DNA of 64,000 nt from NCBI GenBank assembly GCA_016926695.1, contig JAFGOB010000098.1, positions 11,053-75,052 of the forward strand, read 5' to 3'. Below are positions 1-8,950 of this stretch, in pieces. Source of the DNA: Dehalococcoidales bacterium. Its GTDB lineage: Bacteria; Chloroflexota; Dehalococcoidia; Dehalococcoidales; UBA3254. The translations under genes and the position numbers were made by a program. Below the pieces are notes generated by a model. That model did not search any database, was not told the DNA's origin, and worked only from the letters and a program-made list of their open reading frames with translations. Numbering within the stretch: the first letter of the stretch is position 1; each line of letters begins with the position of its first letter.

Positions 1-229
1 CCGACCCGGGGGTTCCCGTTATATATTCGGGTGCCGGTTGCTGGACAGGGGCCTGCTGTTGGCTGGTGGTGTACTGCTGACTGGCAGCCGCACCGGACCG
101 GGCTTTGGTTGCCTCGACGACAGACTCCGAAGCAGGCTGAGAATTTGTGGCGCAGGAAGCGCATAATATTCCCAACAGTAGGGCCGTGATTATACAGACT
201 TTAGCTGGAAAATGATCGCTATTTTTCAT
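1..229 (-). CDS. putative lipoprotein, N-terminal part only (runs off the window)
   Basis: The gene starts with ATG at 229 and is cut by the left edge after 76 codons. The reading begins MKNSDHFPAKVC and continues into a hydrophobic stretch ending LLLGILCASC, which looks like a lipoprotein signal peptide with a slightly unusual lipobox (C-A-S before the Cys). A Ser/Ala/Gln/Pro-rich linker follows, typical of a tether between a lipid anchor and a folded domain. It is the last visible gene of the minus-strand operon from 6625, 30 bases after its upstream neighbour, with a GAGAAG-like ribosome site. The folded part lies outside the window, so no function can be given. Confidence 0.6.
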   Translation of the reverse strand, partial: MKNSDHFPAKVCIITALLLGILCASCATNSQPASESVVEATKARSGAAASQQYTTSQQQAPVQQPAPEYITGTPGS

Positions 230-259
230 ATATACTTCTCACTCTTCTATTTTCCGTAT

Positions 260-2227
260 TTATTTCGGGTATACTTGTTTTTTCACTTCAATAGTTTTTA
301 CGTCAGAGTCCTGCGCAACATTTACGGTAACCGTAACCCTGTATTCATTCTGGGAGTCTTTGTCCTTCAAGTATGGCCCGTACATACCCGATAACGTCTC
401 AAGTCTCCAGCCATTCTTTGGCATTTCCTGGTCGAAGTATTGATAGACTGAACTTTTAGAATCGGTTGTCGTGTATATACGGAACTCCGATGTCGGCGTC
501 CCACCGTAGAAAGGAGAGTCCACATTCTTTGTTTTAAAGGTAGCGTTGGGATATTTGGGTACGTCCATCCAGAATGGGTCGTATTCGTCTTCGGGATTGT
601 CCTGGGTCATAGGTTCAATCCCCGGCTGGGTGCCGGGCGGCGACGAAACCTGGGGCTGTGGCGCCAGTGACACTGACCCTGTTCCGGATACTGAGGAAGA
701 GGACTCAGCCTGGGCGGCGGTGGTTGCCTGCGGTGCCGTTTTACCATACCTTGAGCCAAATATAGCCAGGTCCAGGTAATCTATTACTTTATCGCTGTTC
801 AAATCGGCACTATCGTTGAAATTATTCTGCCCGTTTGAAGTCCTGTAAGCCCGCCCGAACATCCCCAGGTCGCGGTAGTCAATCTTGCCGTCGCTGTTGA
901 GGTCGCCGACTTTCTGTTGAATGGGGTTGATGGTAATAACTGCATTTTCCGCTAGATTTACCTGGATATCTTGACCTTGACCGTTTGCGAGCCCCGCTTT
1001 CGAAATGGAGATTTTGTATTCTTTTCCTGGGCTTGCTTGCGGTTTTACCTTGCCCTCAATAATGAGGAGGCAAACAGATTCGCCTGGCAGGTCTGAGCCA
1101 CCACCGCGGGCCGCTGCCAGCCTGCCAATGCCTTTCGCGTTGTCTATGTTTTTTTCCGGTACCAGCGGATTATCTGCGAAAACGTTACCCGGCGTGATAT
1201 CGGTGATTTCCAGAGCGTCTTTGTCAAAACTGATCTCTATATCGCCTGAGCTTATATCGTTGCCCGCGGTATCAGCTATGACGGAAACAGAGAAAGAGCT
1301 GCCGGGAATTATTACAGTACTGGCAGGATCCAGGGACAATACTACATGAGGAACCAGCGTGGCCGCTGGAGCAACAGAAAATATTTTGGGTGTATAAGGT
1401 AATACCCCGGTCGGGTTTGCAGCTAGGCTTGGAGTAAACACCCGAAGTTCAGCTTTCTGTACGTTATTCACAAATCCTCCACCTGTTTCTGTTTCTTCTA
1501 TAGAGTTATCTGAATTCGCCAAAACACATATCCAGTGCAACCCTTCGGTTATTTGTGACGGGATAGTTATCGTTTGATTGATTATTTTATCCGAATTTCC
1601 CGGAATGGAATTGACAGCAAATTGGCATAGTGTATCACCAACTTCGCCGAAGATAGCGGTAGTAAAATCGCCGGAAGGGTCGGTTCCAAGATTCGCGATA
1701 TCGCAGGTTACCGTTACGCTTTGTCCAGCAAATACGCTGCTTGTATTTAGCATAATCGTACCAACCCTGAGATCTATATCCGGAATAACTCTAAGATCAG
1801 CCTCCTTAATATTATTGTCTTCATTGATCTCCGGGATACTATCACTACTATCAACCTTTACGGATACTATATATTTTTTGTTATACTGAGTATCCGGTGG
1901 GATACTAACCACTCTATTGACCAGTTTGCCTGATGTTCCTGAAATAGATTCGGTATTAAAAGTATCCAGTACCGCTACGAAAGGCCGGCTTCCATTTTCC
2001 TCTTTGGTCAGTATAATACGCGTACTGAATTCTCCTGATGCATTATATCCAGAATTTTTGATATCAATATTTACTTTAATACTATCACCTGGACGACAGA
2101 AGCTTAAGCTCAAACTGAGGTATCCAATTTTTAAATCGATCTCTGATGCGGCTGCGTGACCAGGCTCAGAAAAAGCAAACATAAACAACAAAATGCCCAG
2201 GACAGCCGCCACTAAACAAGTTTTCAT
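260..2227 (-). CDS. secreted CARDB-CARDB-cohesin-dockerin protein with C-terminal YPxA domain
   Basis: A 655-residue exported protein with a signal peptide ending near AAAS (about residue 27). Two CARDB adhesion-type beta domains follow (about 28-145 and 147-265; each has a PGDSIKV-like or AGQSVTV-like strand and ends in an E-x-N-N-type motif). Next come a cohesin-like domain (about 290-430) and a type I dockerin (about 441-500) with two calcium loops, DLNSDGKIDYRD and DLNSDKVIDYLD. After a Ser/Gln/Pro linker, a last domain of about 90 residues (from MDVPKYPNA) resembles the 168-residue protein encoded at 6119-6625. No catalytic domain is visible. It lies 60 bases after the 1270-residue gene in one operon. 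Likely role is surface adhesion or scaffolding; having cohesin and dockerin on one chain is unusual. Confidence 0.85.
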   Translation of the reverse strand: MKTCLVAAVLGILLFMFAFSEPGHAAASEIDLKIGYLSLSLSFCRPGDSIKVNIDIKNSGYNASGEFSTRIILTKEENGSRPFVAVLDTFNTESISGTSGKLVNRVVSIPPDTQYNKKYIVSVKVDSSDSIPEINEDNNIKEADLRVIPDIDLRVGTIMLNTSSVFAGQSVTVTCDIANLGTDPSGDFTTAIFGEVGDTLCQFAVNSIPGNSDKIINQTITIPSQITEGLHWICVLANSDNSIEETETGGGFVNNVQKAELRVFTPSLAANPTGVLPYTPKIFSVAPAATLVPHVVLSLDPASTVIIPGSSFSVSVIADTAGNDISSGDIEISFDKDALEITDITPGNVFADNPLVPEKNIDNAKGIGRLAAARGGGSDLPGESVCLLIIEGKVKPQASPGKEYKISISKAGLANGQGQDIQVNLAENAVITINPIQQKVGDLNSDGKIDYRDLGMFGRAYRTSNGQNNFNDSADLNSDKVIDYLDLAIFGSRYGKTAPQATTAAQAESSSSVSGTGSVSLAPQPQVSSPPGTQPGIEPMTQDNPEDEYDPFWMDVPKYPNATFKTKNVDSPFYGGTPTSEFRIYTTTDSKSSVYQYFDQEMPKNGWRLETLSGMYGPYLKDKDSQNEYRVTVTVNVAQDSDVKTIEVKKQVYPK

Positions 2228-2287
2228 TTTACTACCTCCATTGTTTACCCGTTTTTCTATAAGTACGCCATACTCTTTCCGCGGGAC

Positions 2288-5200
2288 TTATGATCCGTAC
2301 CTGCCTCCTAATATAGCCAGGTCGCGGTAGTCAACGACGCCGTCACTATTCATGTCGGCTGCTTCATTGAAGTTGCTATCTCCCCGGGATGTTCCGTAAG
2401 CCCGCCCGAACATCCCCAGGTCGCGGTAGTCAACCTTGCCGTCACTGTTGAGGTCGCCGACTTTCTGGTAATCAGTATTTTCAAATGTTGTTCTTTGTCC
2501 GCCCGCTGGCGAACCTTCCGATATTATTTTGCCACCAGATATTGAACTCCCGTTTTTTTGTATTTGTATCACAGCGCCGTTTTTCTGCCCGACCTCTATT
2601 TCCTGTCCTTTTTCATTTGCCAGCCCTATATCTATTATTGAGACAAGATAGGCTTTTCCGGGGATAGCTCCGGGTTTCACCTTGAATTCGACAAGGGCCA
2701 GTGAATCGGTTCCTTCAAGTCCGCTGATGCCTCCGCTGCGGGCTGTTGCCAGTCGGGCTATTCCCCGTGAATTATCCAAGCTTTTTTCAAGCTCCAGAGG
2801 GTTGTCTCCGAATGATTTTCCCGGCGTGATACTGACGACTTCGAAAGCAGAAGCATCGAAGCTTAATACCAGATCGCAGGCGTTTACATCAACGCTGTCA
2901 GAACCAGCCGTAACGGTAACTTTAAAGGTATCGCCTATCACCTGTTCAGTAACCTCCGGACTGATAGATAAAAACACTTGTGGTGTGACGGTGGTTATCC
3001 AAGGATAGACGCCGCCAAGGGGACGTACAGGCGTGGCTATATTTGGTCCACTTAAGTCGATCGGTACACTGCGGATATTGTTTTCCTCGTTACTCTCGTC
3101 GTTTTGGTTCAAGTAATCCGCACAGACGACTATCCAGTTCTTTCCTCCCGCTATATTTGAAGGGATGGTTACCGTCATGGAATATGTCTTGCTGGAACCA
3201 CCCGGGAGGCACGGGGTAAAGATCATATCTTTGTGTAAACTCAAATCGGGCATATTTTCGGTTTCTGACAGATATATATGGCTGAAACAGTGATTGGATG
3301 TATTAGGCCCGATATTCTGGATATCGAACAACACTGGTATTGTATCTCCCGGTTTAATGTCCCTTTTACCTAATCTGACAGGGCCGACCTGGATATCGGT
3401 AATGTACTCGATATGGATAGGATCATACCATGTGGCAATGTTGTTATCTTCATAAGGTTCAATCACGTTGTTACCTGAATCGGCCAAGACGCCCAGGTAC
3501 CAATAACCGGTTGTAAGATCATTGGGGATGGTCACCTTGGATATCAGAGAGATTTCGGTATTCGGCGCAATCGATTGGACTGCGATGCTACTTAGCGTCG
3601 TCGATCCAAGCCGGACTTGAGTAGTAAAAGGACCGGAAGACGAGTTCCCCAGATTCTGGACTTTAATATCCAGCGTTACTTTATCCCCTGGGCTGATACC
3701 ATGCTGTGGATGGTTTAAAGATAATATCAAAGGATGGAGGTCCGGTCCGCTTCCAGGTGGTTCTCCGGTTGCAGATATGCGAATGGGTATAATTTTCTTG
3801 TTGTTTTGATAGTCCTGTTCGGTTATATAAGTATCTTGAGTTAAATGAGATCTTATATTCGCCCATACCAGTATCCCCTGGTCGAAGACTCCACTATGAT
3901 CCTCATCCAAAACCAAAGCCCAACAGGTATATTTCTGACTAACAAAAATACTCTTCCCACCCGGTATTGATTCGGTCGTAATAATGTCTTTAGGCCCGAT
4001 AAAAAATTGCTGGTTGTCAAAAAACGTCATCGTGATAAGAGTTGGAAATGGACCGGAGGGAGAGTTTCCCAGATTGGCAATTTCTGCCGTTACAATGATT
4101 TCCTCCCCGAAATAAACGTTTTGCTTGCTCAACGTAATGTCACGAAGTTCAATGTCCGGCAGGCTTGGTGGGGTTCCTCGTTTCACAACAACAAGAAGGA
4201 GGCTGTTATTTCTCCCTTCGCCAATCTCCTCGGCCTCCGAATCTAACCGGATATCTATACTTATCCAGTAACTATATCCATTTTTGTCCCCATACAGTTT
4301 TTCACTTTCAGAAAGATCTTCGTTAAAATCGCCCAATGCTCCTAAGTAATAGGGTATATTTATTGTTTTATTGACAGAGGTCGTACCACCTCCGTAAATT
4401 GAATCACAGGTAACAATCTCGTAGATCGCATTAAACATTAAAGGGGGTTCGTGGTGCATATTTTCTTGATAGAACATTCGAATTTGTATAGTAAAAGAGC
4501 CAGATGGATCAGGCCCCAGGTTGTTGACCTTTAGTTTGATATCCATATCAGTTCCCGAAATGCAATTTACCATATTTTCACAGACTACATTGTTTATCAT
4601 GACTTCATCGAGTTCCAAGTCTATTTTTGGTTTGCAAACATGGATAATAACGCTGGCAATGTTGTTACCTTCGTTATTCTCCGTGACATTATTTTCCGGG
4701 TCGACAGAAACAACTATCCAGTAGTCATGTTCAACAATAATATCGAGAGGTAAAGTTATCCCCTGCATAGCAGTACTCGAAGACCCCACCGCGGTGTCAC
4801 CGAAAGAAAGTGTTCCGAGAAATACACCGGGAATTCCTTTTTTTTCAGATATTGATATCACGGCGTAAAATGAGCCGGCTATTTGGGTTCCCTGATTACG
4901 GACAGTAGCGGAAACCATTAAGTATCCATCAGGAGGAAGGCTGTCCTTGCTTAACAATATAGAAGCATCAGTCAACTGGAGGTCAGGTTTTTGTGTGTCC
5001 ACTGTCACGGTGATGCCGGTGGCGCTTTTGTTGTTCTCCTCGTTGGTTTCAATAGCCGTTCGGGAATTATCCACCCATACTTGTAACAGGTAATATCCTC
5101 CGATAGTGATATTCGAGGGAATCGTTACGGTCTGGCTGACCGATTTGCTGGAGCCTGCTGGGATTAATCCTGAGGAAACGGTGGTCAGCAGCGTTTCATC

Positions 5201-6100
5201 CAGGTGCTGGTACGTCGTAAAGTAAACGCCGGTAGTAAAAATTCCGCTAGCCGTAGTACCGAGGTTCTGGATATCGAAGCTGACCGTCACGCTTTCCCCG
5301 GGTTTTACGTTTGTTTTATCCAGTGTGACCATACCGGGCTTAAGGTCGACCATTGCCGTAATATCCGGTGACATTCGGGCAGCCACCCTGATAGTCCGGC
5401 GCAGGTCATTATTGTATTCGTTGCTTTCATTGACGAGACTAGAAATATCGATCTGAGCGGTTACGTTCTGTTCTCCAGCTATTACAGGTGTCCACTGATA
5501 GCTAAATTTCTCATTGCTCCTGGCCTGCCCTGCTTCCAGACTATCCTTTTCCATAATACCCAGTGATACTCCTCCGATAAAAAGACATACAACATAATTC
5601 CCGGTAGCGGTGTTACCAAGGTTTTTTTCCGTATAATAGAACGTTACTTTATCTCCCACCAGAGGATTTGCCGGACTCCACGTTATATCGGTAATTACCA
5701 AATCGGGTTTACCTGAAGGGACACCCGCCTCCATTGTAAATATGAGGGTCTTGTTCCCGCCATCGGAATTGATGGTAATAGCGCCGCTATGGGCGCCCGG
5801 CGTTAACCCGGTGGGATCGGCGGTTATTTTTACGGTCGCTGCCTTCAAGCTGGAGGCTGAGCCGCTGTTGCGATCAGCCCGCAGCCAGGCTGCGTTGCTG
5901 GTAATAGTCCAGGCGACGGCGCTGCCTCCTCCGGCGTTTTTGATAGTTAATGTTGTATCAACCGGCCCGGTGATAAGTCCAAGGTCGACCGGACTGACAA
6001 GATTGATAGACAGCAGCGGGGCCGCCGCACGAGCGGGCAAAGGATAAGATAGTATCAAGACTAAAATGCCAAGAAGCGCAGCAGTCAGCCTGGTTTTCAT
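2288..6100 (-). CDS. large secreted BACON-CARDB(x7)-cohesin-dockerin protein
   Basis: A 1270-residue exported protein with a signal peptide (cleavage near ARAAAP). A BACON-like domain (about 28-125; motif SNAAWLRADRNSGSA) is followed by about seven CARDB domains starting near residues 130, 250, 370, 490, 650, 785 and 895. Each has a GD/GE-x-V-T strand, an NLG- or NQG-type turn and an N-E-x-N-N ending. A cohesin-like domain (about 1030-1160) and a terminal type I dockerin (about 1205-1268, loops DLNSDGKVDYRD and DMNSDGVVDYRD) complete it. The cohesin and dockerin are close relatives of those in the next gene, suggesting duplication. There is no enzyme domain and no sortase or lipid anchor. It is probably a cell-surface adhesin or scaffold; its partner is unknown. 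Confidence 0.87.
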   Translation of the reverse strand: MKTRLTAALLGILVLILSYPLPARAAAPLLSINLVSPVDLGLITGPVDTTLTIKNAGGGSAVAWTITSNAAWLRADRNSGSASSLKAATVKITADPTGLTPGAHSGAITINSDGGNKTLIFTMEAGVPSGKPDLVITDITWSPANPLVGDKVTFYYTEKNLGNTATGNYVVCLFIGGVSLGIMEKDSLEAGQARSNEKFSYQWTPVIAGEQNVTAQIDISSLVNESNEYNNDLRRTIRVAARMSPDITAMVDLKPGMVTLDKTNVKPGESVTVSFDIQNLGTTASGIFTTGVYFTTYQHLDETLLTTVSSGLIPAGSSKSVSQTVTIPSNITIGGYYLLQVWVDNSRTAIETNEENNKSATGITVTVDTQKPDLQLTDASILLSKDSLPPDGYLMVSATVRNQGTQIAGSFYAVISISEKKGIPGVFLGTLSFGDTAVGSSSTAMQGITLPLDIIVEHDYWIVVSVDPENNVTENNEGNNIASVIIHVCKPKIDLELDEVMINNVVCENMVNCISGTDMDIKLKVNNLGPDPSGSFTIQIRMFYQENMHHEPPLMFNAIYEIVTCDSIYGGGTTSVNKTINIPYYLGALGDFNEDLSESEKLYGDKNGYSYWISIDIRLDSEAEEIGEGRNNSLLLVVVKRGTPPSLPDIELRDITLSKQNVYFGEEIIVTAEIANLGNSPSGPFPTLITMTFFDNQQFFIGPKDIITTESIPGGKSIFVSQKYTCWALVLDEDHSGVFDQGILVWANIRSHLTQDTYITEQDYQNNKKIIPIRISATGEPPGSGPDLHPLILSLNHPQHGISPGDKVTLDIKVQNLGNSSSGPFTTQVRLGSTTLSSIAVQSIAPNTEISLISKVTIPNDLTTGYWYLGVLADSGNNVIEPYEDNNIATWYDPIHIEYITDIQVGPVRLGKRDIKPGDTIPVLFDIQNIGPNTSNHCFSHIYLSETENMPDLSLHKDMIFTPCLPGGSSKTYSMTVTIPSNIAGGKNWIVVCADYLNQNDESNEENNIRSVPIDLSGPNIATPVRPLGGVYPWITTVTPQVFLSISPEVTEQVIGDTFKVTVTAGSDSVDVNACDLVLSFDASAFEVVSITPGKSFGDNPLELEKSLDNSRGIARLATARSGGISGLEGTDSLALVEFKVKPGAIPGKAYLVSIIDIGLANEKGQEIEVGQKNGAVIQIQKNGSSISGGKIISEGSPAGGQRTTFENTDYQKVGDLNSDGKVDYRDLGMFGRAYGTSRGDSNFNEAADMNSDGVVDYRDLAILGGRYGS

Positions 6101-6118
6101 CTGGTTATCTCCTCCCGA

Positions 6119-6625
6119 TCAATACGTATATTCAAATAACTTAAGAACCTGAGGGTCTCCGTTATTTGTTATTCTCACACTTGCCTCCTCTCTTCCTTTT
6201 GCGTAAACAGACTCGATATATTTACCTGGCGTTTCGGAACTCTTGGTCTCTTCCCATCCCCTGGCGGACATCTCTTGCTGGTACCAGGCCACGACTGATT
6301 CAAAATCAGCCGTAACATCATAGTACCGCTCTTCTCCGTTCGAGGTGGAATTCTGGTTACTTAGTCTCGCTCCGGGATAAACCGGCATATTATCCCAGTC
6401 CGCAGAAAGGGCGGTAATGGTCACCGACAACGATGGCGCCGGCTGGGAATTGTTGGCTTGTGATTGCATCTGTTGACTTGGTGTCGTATTATTTAAAATT
6501 CTGGTGCCTCCGTAATTCTCCAGTTCTCTATCAAGTTCCTCTTTGCCGCCCGGGACGTAATGGTAAATCAGGAAAAACCCGATAACCAGAATAGCCATGC
6601 CACCGAGCGCCATTAAAAATTTCAT
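6119..6625 (-). CDS. membrane-anchored small protein with YPxA domain
   Basis: A 168-residue protein with one N-terminal membrane segment (about residues 4-24, ending FLIYHYV) and no lipobox cysteine. A Gln/Ser/Asn-rich linker leads to a domain starting WDNMPVYPGA (about 75-168). That domain shares a pattern with the C-terminus of the 655-residue protein at 260-2227: P-x-YP-x-A, a Tyr, V-x-x-x-Y-x-x-E-M-x-x-x-GW, then K-x-x-x-E-x-x-V-x-x-T/N. The family is not one I can name. It is first in the minus-strand operon, 18 bases before the 1270-residue gene, so it probably works with the surface proteins. Confidence 0.7.
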   Translation of the reverse strand: MKFLMALGGMAILVIGFFLIYHYVPGGKEELDRELENYGGTRILNNTTPSQQMQSQANNSQPAPSLSVTITALSADWDNMPVYPGARLSNQNSTSNGEERYYDVTADFESVVAWYQQEMSARGWEETKSSETPGKYIESVYAKGREEASVRITNNGDPQVLKLFEYTY

Positions 6626-6826
6626 ATTCTCGTCCTCACCGTCTCTTTAGTTGCCGCCTCATTTTTTAATTGAATTGTCTTTAAAGGAAAAGACCTCCGT
6701 ATCTTACTTGCATGGGTTACATACTGGAGACTGCCTCTACTTCTGGTCAAAAGCTTTCTTTAAGCCGTCTTTTTACTCTGTTATTACAAGTAATACAGCA
6801 TATAGTCTTATGTTTCTGTTAAATAG

Positions 6827-6855
6827 TTTACATTTCAAACGCCGGAATTTAGAAT
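6827..6855 (+). promoter_or_regulatory. sigma-70-type promoter for the Crp/Fnr regulator
   Basis: TTTACA (6827-6832), a 17-base spacer and TAGAAT (6850-6855); each box is one base off consensus. It would start transcription near 6862, about 40 bases before the ATG at 6904, and would place the alternative upstream TTG (6883) only about 20 bases into the message. Confidence 0.55.
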
Positions 6856-6903
6856 ATGGAATAGTTGTTATTTGTGTTTTAGTTGTGGGTTGATAAGGCG
6901 AAA

Positions 6904-7605
6904 ATGATGGGTAATGCCAGTCAGACTGCACTGACAAACGTAGGTATTTTCAGTACGCTGAAATCCTCCGACCGTGAGCGACTCGCTCAGATCCTTAAAC
7001 CCAGGTCATTTGGAGTAAATGAGACTATCTTCTTTCAGCAGGACCCAGGACATTGTCTTTATCTTATTCATCACGGTAAAATAAAAATCTGTTGTGTAAA
7101 TCCGGAAGGTGTGGAGCTCATTTTTGCCTTTTTGTCCGATGGTGATATCTTAGGAGAAATGTCGATACTGGATGAGAAACCTCGTTCTACTACAGCTATC
7201 GCTGTACAGGAAACTGAAACTTCTTTCATCGAACGACAGGACTTTTTAGATTTCTTGCAGACCTCTCCCCAGGCCTGTATCGATATTATTTCGATGCTAT
7301 GCCGGCGTTTACGGAAAACCGACAAACATCTGGAGGAGGTATCCTTTCTGGATGTCTCCTGCCGGGTGGCCCGCAAGTTAGTGGAACTGACAGGTAATAC
7401 ATCTTTATCGGATTCAAGCTCTGAATATAACCTGACCTGCGGTCTTAGCCAGGAGGAGCTTGCCAGGTTGGTCGGCGCTTCGCGGGTGATTACCAACAAG
7501 ATTCTTAACTCGTACGTTGACCTGGGCTTACTTAAACTCGCAAGGAAGAAAATATCCATCATCAATCCCAAACAACTTACCCTCCTGGCTCATTTTGAAT
7601 ATTGA
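6904..7605 (+). CDS. Crp/Fnr-family transcription regulator
   Basis: About 233 residues. The N-terminal half is a cyclic-nucleotide-binding-type beta roll (about 15-135, with the pattern GDILGEMSILDEKPRS). A long helix leads to a Crp-type winged helix, with the recognition region LSQEELARLVGASRVITNKIL near residues 180-200. It lacks the cysteine cluster of oxygen-sensing FNR, so it is closer to the general Crp/Fnr group, and its effector cannot be inferred. I prefer the ATG at 6904 (or 6907) because ATAAGGCG lies just before it; a TTG at 6883 is possible. It is divergent from the surface-protein operon, so control of that operon is plausible but unproven. Confidence 0.88.
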   Translation: MMGNASQTALTNVGIFSTLKSSDRERLAQILKPRSFGVNETIFFQQDPGHCLYLIHHGKIKICCVNPEGVELIFAFLSDGDILGEMSILDEKPRSTTAIAVQETETSFIERQDFLDFLQTSPQACIDIISMLCRRLRKTDKHLEEVSFLDVSCRVARKLVELTGNTSLSDSSSEYNLTCGLSQEELARLVGASRVITNKILNSYVDLGLLKLARKKISIINPKQLTLLAHFEY

Positions 7606-7785
7606 TGCCGGAGTAAAAACCGTTCTTCTCTACAATTTATAAATCATGCCCGGAGACTTTGGAAGCCTGCGCTGTTCATACTGGAATTGTCCGTATTGCC
7701 AGCCCCGGCTTTAGTATTTTTATATTGATATATTTTTTATAAGTCCTGGATAGTCGGCTAATTTCTGGTTAAAAAGGCCCGGGGC

Positions 7786-8517
7786 TCAGCCTTTCATTTG
7801 AGTAGAGAGCTCAAAGTCCGCAACTATCTGGCTGAATAACTCCGGCTGTTTTTCTTTTAGTTCAATGGCATAGTCCAGGAACTTGCGGATGCCATCGCCC
7901 AGGATCTTGTGGACTTTTTGCATGAGCCTGCTGTTTCCGGCGGCCTCCTGGATAAATAGTCTATCAGGATGGCTTTCTTTAAAAGTTTTTACATCACCCT
8001 CAAAATGCAGGATATAGAGTATATCCTGGAATATTTCTTCAAAACCATATTCAAAGGCCAGACTTATGAAGCTTCTCCAGACTGTCTGAGAGGCTGCGTA
8101 CTCCATTATTACCGGCTCCATTTTCTCCAGCGAATCGTATTGAATATTATTGGCGGCTTCTCTCATATGAACCAATTCGCTTAAAGAAGCATGTTTGATA
8201 GCAGATAGAGTCAATATTGGCGATTTCAAAGCCTGGAAATTAGAAATGAATAGATTTCTCATTTCTAATCGGAACATCCAGCTTTTTATCTGCATTAACT
8301 GCCTTTTTCTTGCCCTTTTTTCTTGGTTCCTTACGAATTGACCGACCAGGAATACCATTACCAGTACAATCAACGGAAGGCCTACCAACCCGTTTACAGC
8401 AGAAATCAGGATATATAAATTACCTGTATATATTTTCAAGTAATTCTGAACCAGTAAAAGGATGACCCAGATCAAAACAAGCCCTATGTAAATGACTATA
8501 TTGTTTTTTCGCTTCAT
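7786..8517 (-). CDS. two-TM membrane protein of unknown function
   Basis: About 243 residues from the ATG at 8517, chosen because AGGAG lies 8 bases upstream; an in-frame ATG at 8616 lacks such a site. Two membrane helices (about residues 5-26 and 38-60) form a hairpin, followed by a basic stretch (RNQEKRARKRQL) and a soluble helical domain of about 170 residues rich in Leu, Glu and Lys. I do not recognise the family. It stands alone on the minus strand between a regulator and a divergent surface-protein gene, so context adds little. Confidence 0.6.
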   Translation of the reverse strand: MKRKNNIVIYIGLVLIWVILLLVQNYLKIYTGNLYILISAVNGLVGLPLIVLVMVFLVGQFVRNQEKRARKRQLMQIKSWMFRLEMRNLFISNFQALKSPILTLSAIKHASLSELVHMREAANNIQYDSLEKMEPVIMEYAASQTVWRSFISLAFEYGFEEIFQDILYILHFEGDVKTFKESHPDRLFIQEAAGNSRLMQKVHKILGDGIRKFLDYAIELKEKQPELFSQIVADFELSTQMKG

Positions 8518-8950
8518 TTCTAATGCTCCTTTCCGGTCTGGACGGATAAAGTTGATTATCCAGTAAGGGTTTATTTTTAGGGAACATACTGATATTAACC
8601 GGCCGGAAACGATCATTTTGTTAAGCAGTTTACATTTGTGACACTATTTACGTATCACTGATGATCTTGATCTAAGACAACAAGCGGATAGGAAGTGGTC
8701 TAACGTACAATTACTCATCCACCCCGGTTTATCCGTATTTTTGTAGGTTTTTACCAAAATACTATATTTACCGGATCGAAATAGTGCTAAAATAGCGGTA
8801 TAGAAAGCCCTGACAGGCGATTCGTCAAATATGGTTATCATGAAGTGCCTTTTCTGATACTTGTATTTCGACGCTCCGGCCGGCCTGCCGGTCAACCGTT
8901 CTTTAATCGGTGAAGGGTGACAGAACGATTTTGAAGGATCAATCCCGTAG
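8518..8950. other. intergenic region between divergent genes
   Basis: This 433-base stretch separates the minus-strand membrane protein (start 8517) from the plus-strand surface protein (start 8951). It must hold promoters for both directions, but no pair of boxes stands out. An 83-codon minus-strand reading (8644-8895) exists but has a TTG start, no good ribosome site and an ordinary composition. I do not call it a gene. Confidence 0.4.

Noticed and set aside
2281..2460. Near-identical DNA at 780-905 and 2290-2460 as a possible direct repeat element
   Set aside because: The similarity comes from the two homologous dockerin domains, so it is coding duplication and not a separate repeat.
8644..8895. 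83-codon minus-strand reading between divergent genes
   Set aside because: TTG start without a good ribosome site, no recognisable domain, and it would occupy the only room for two divergent promoters.
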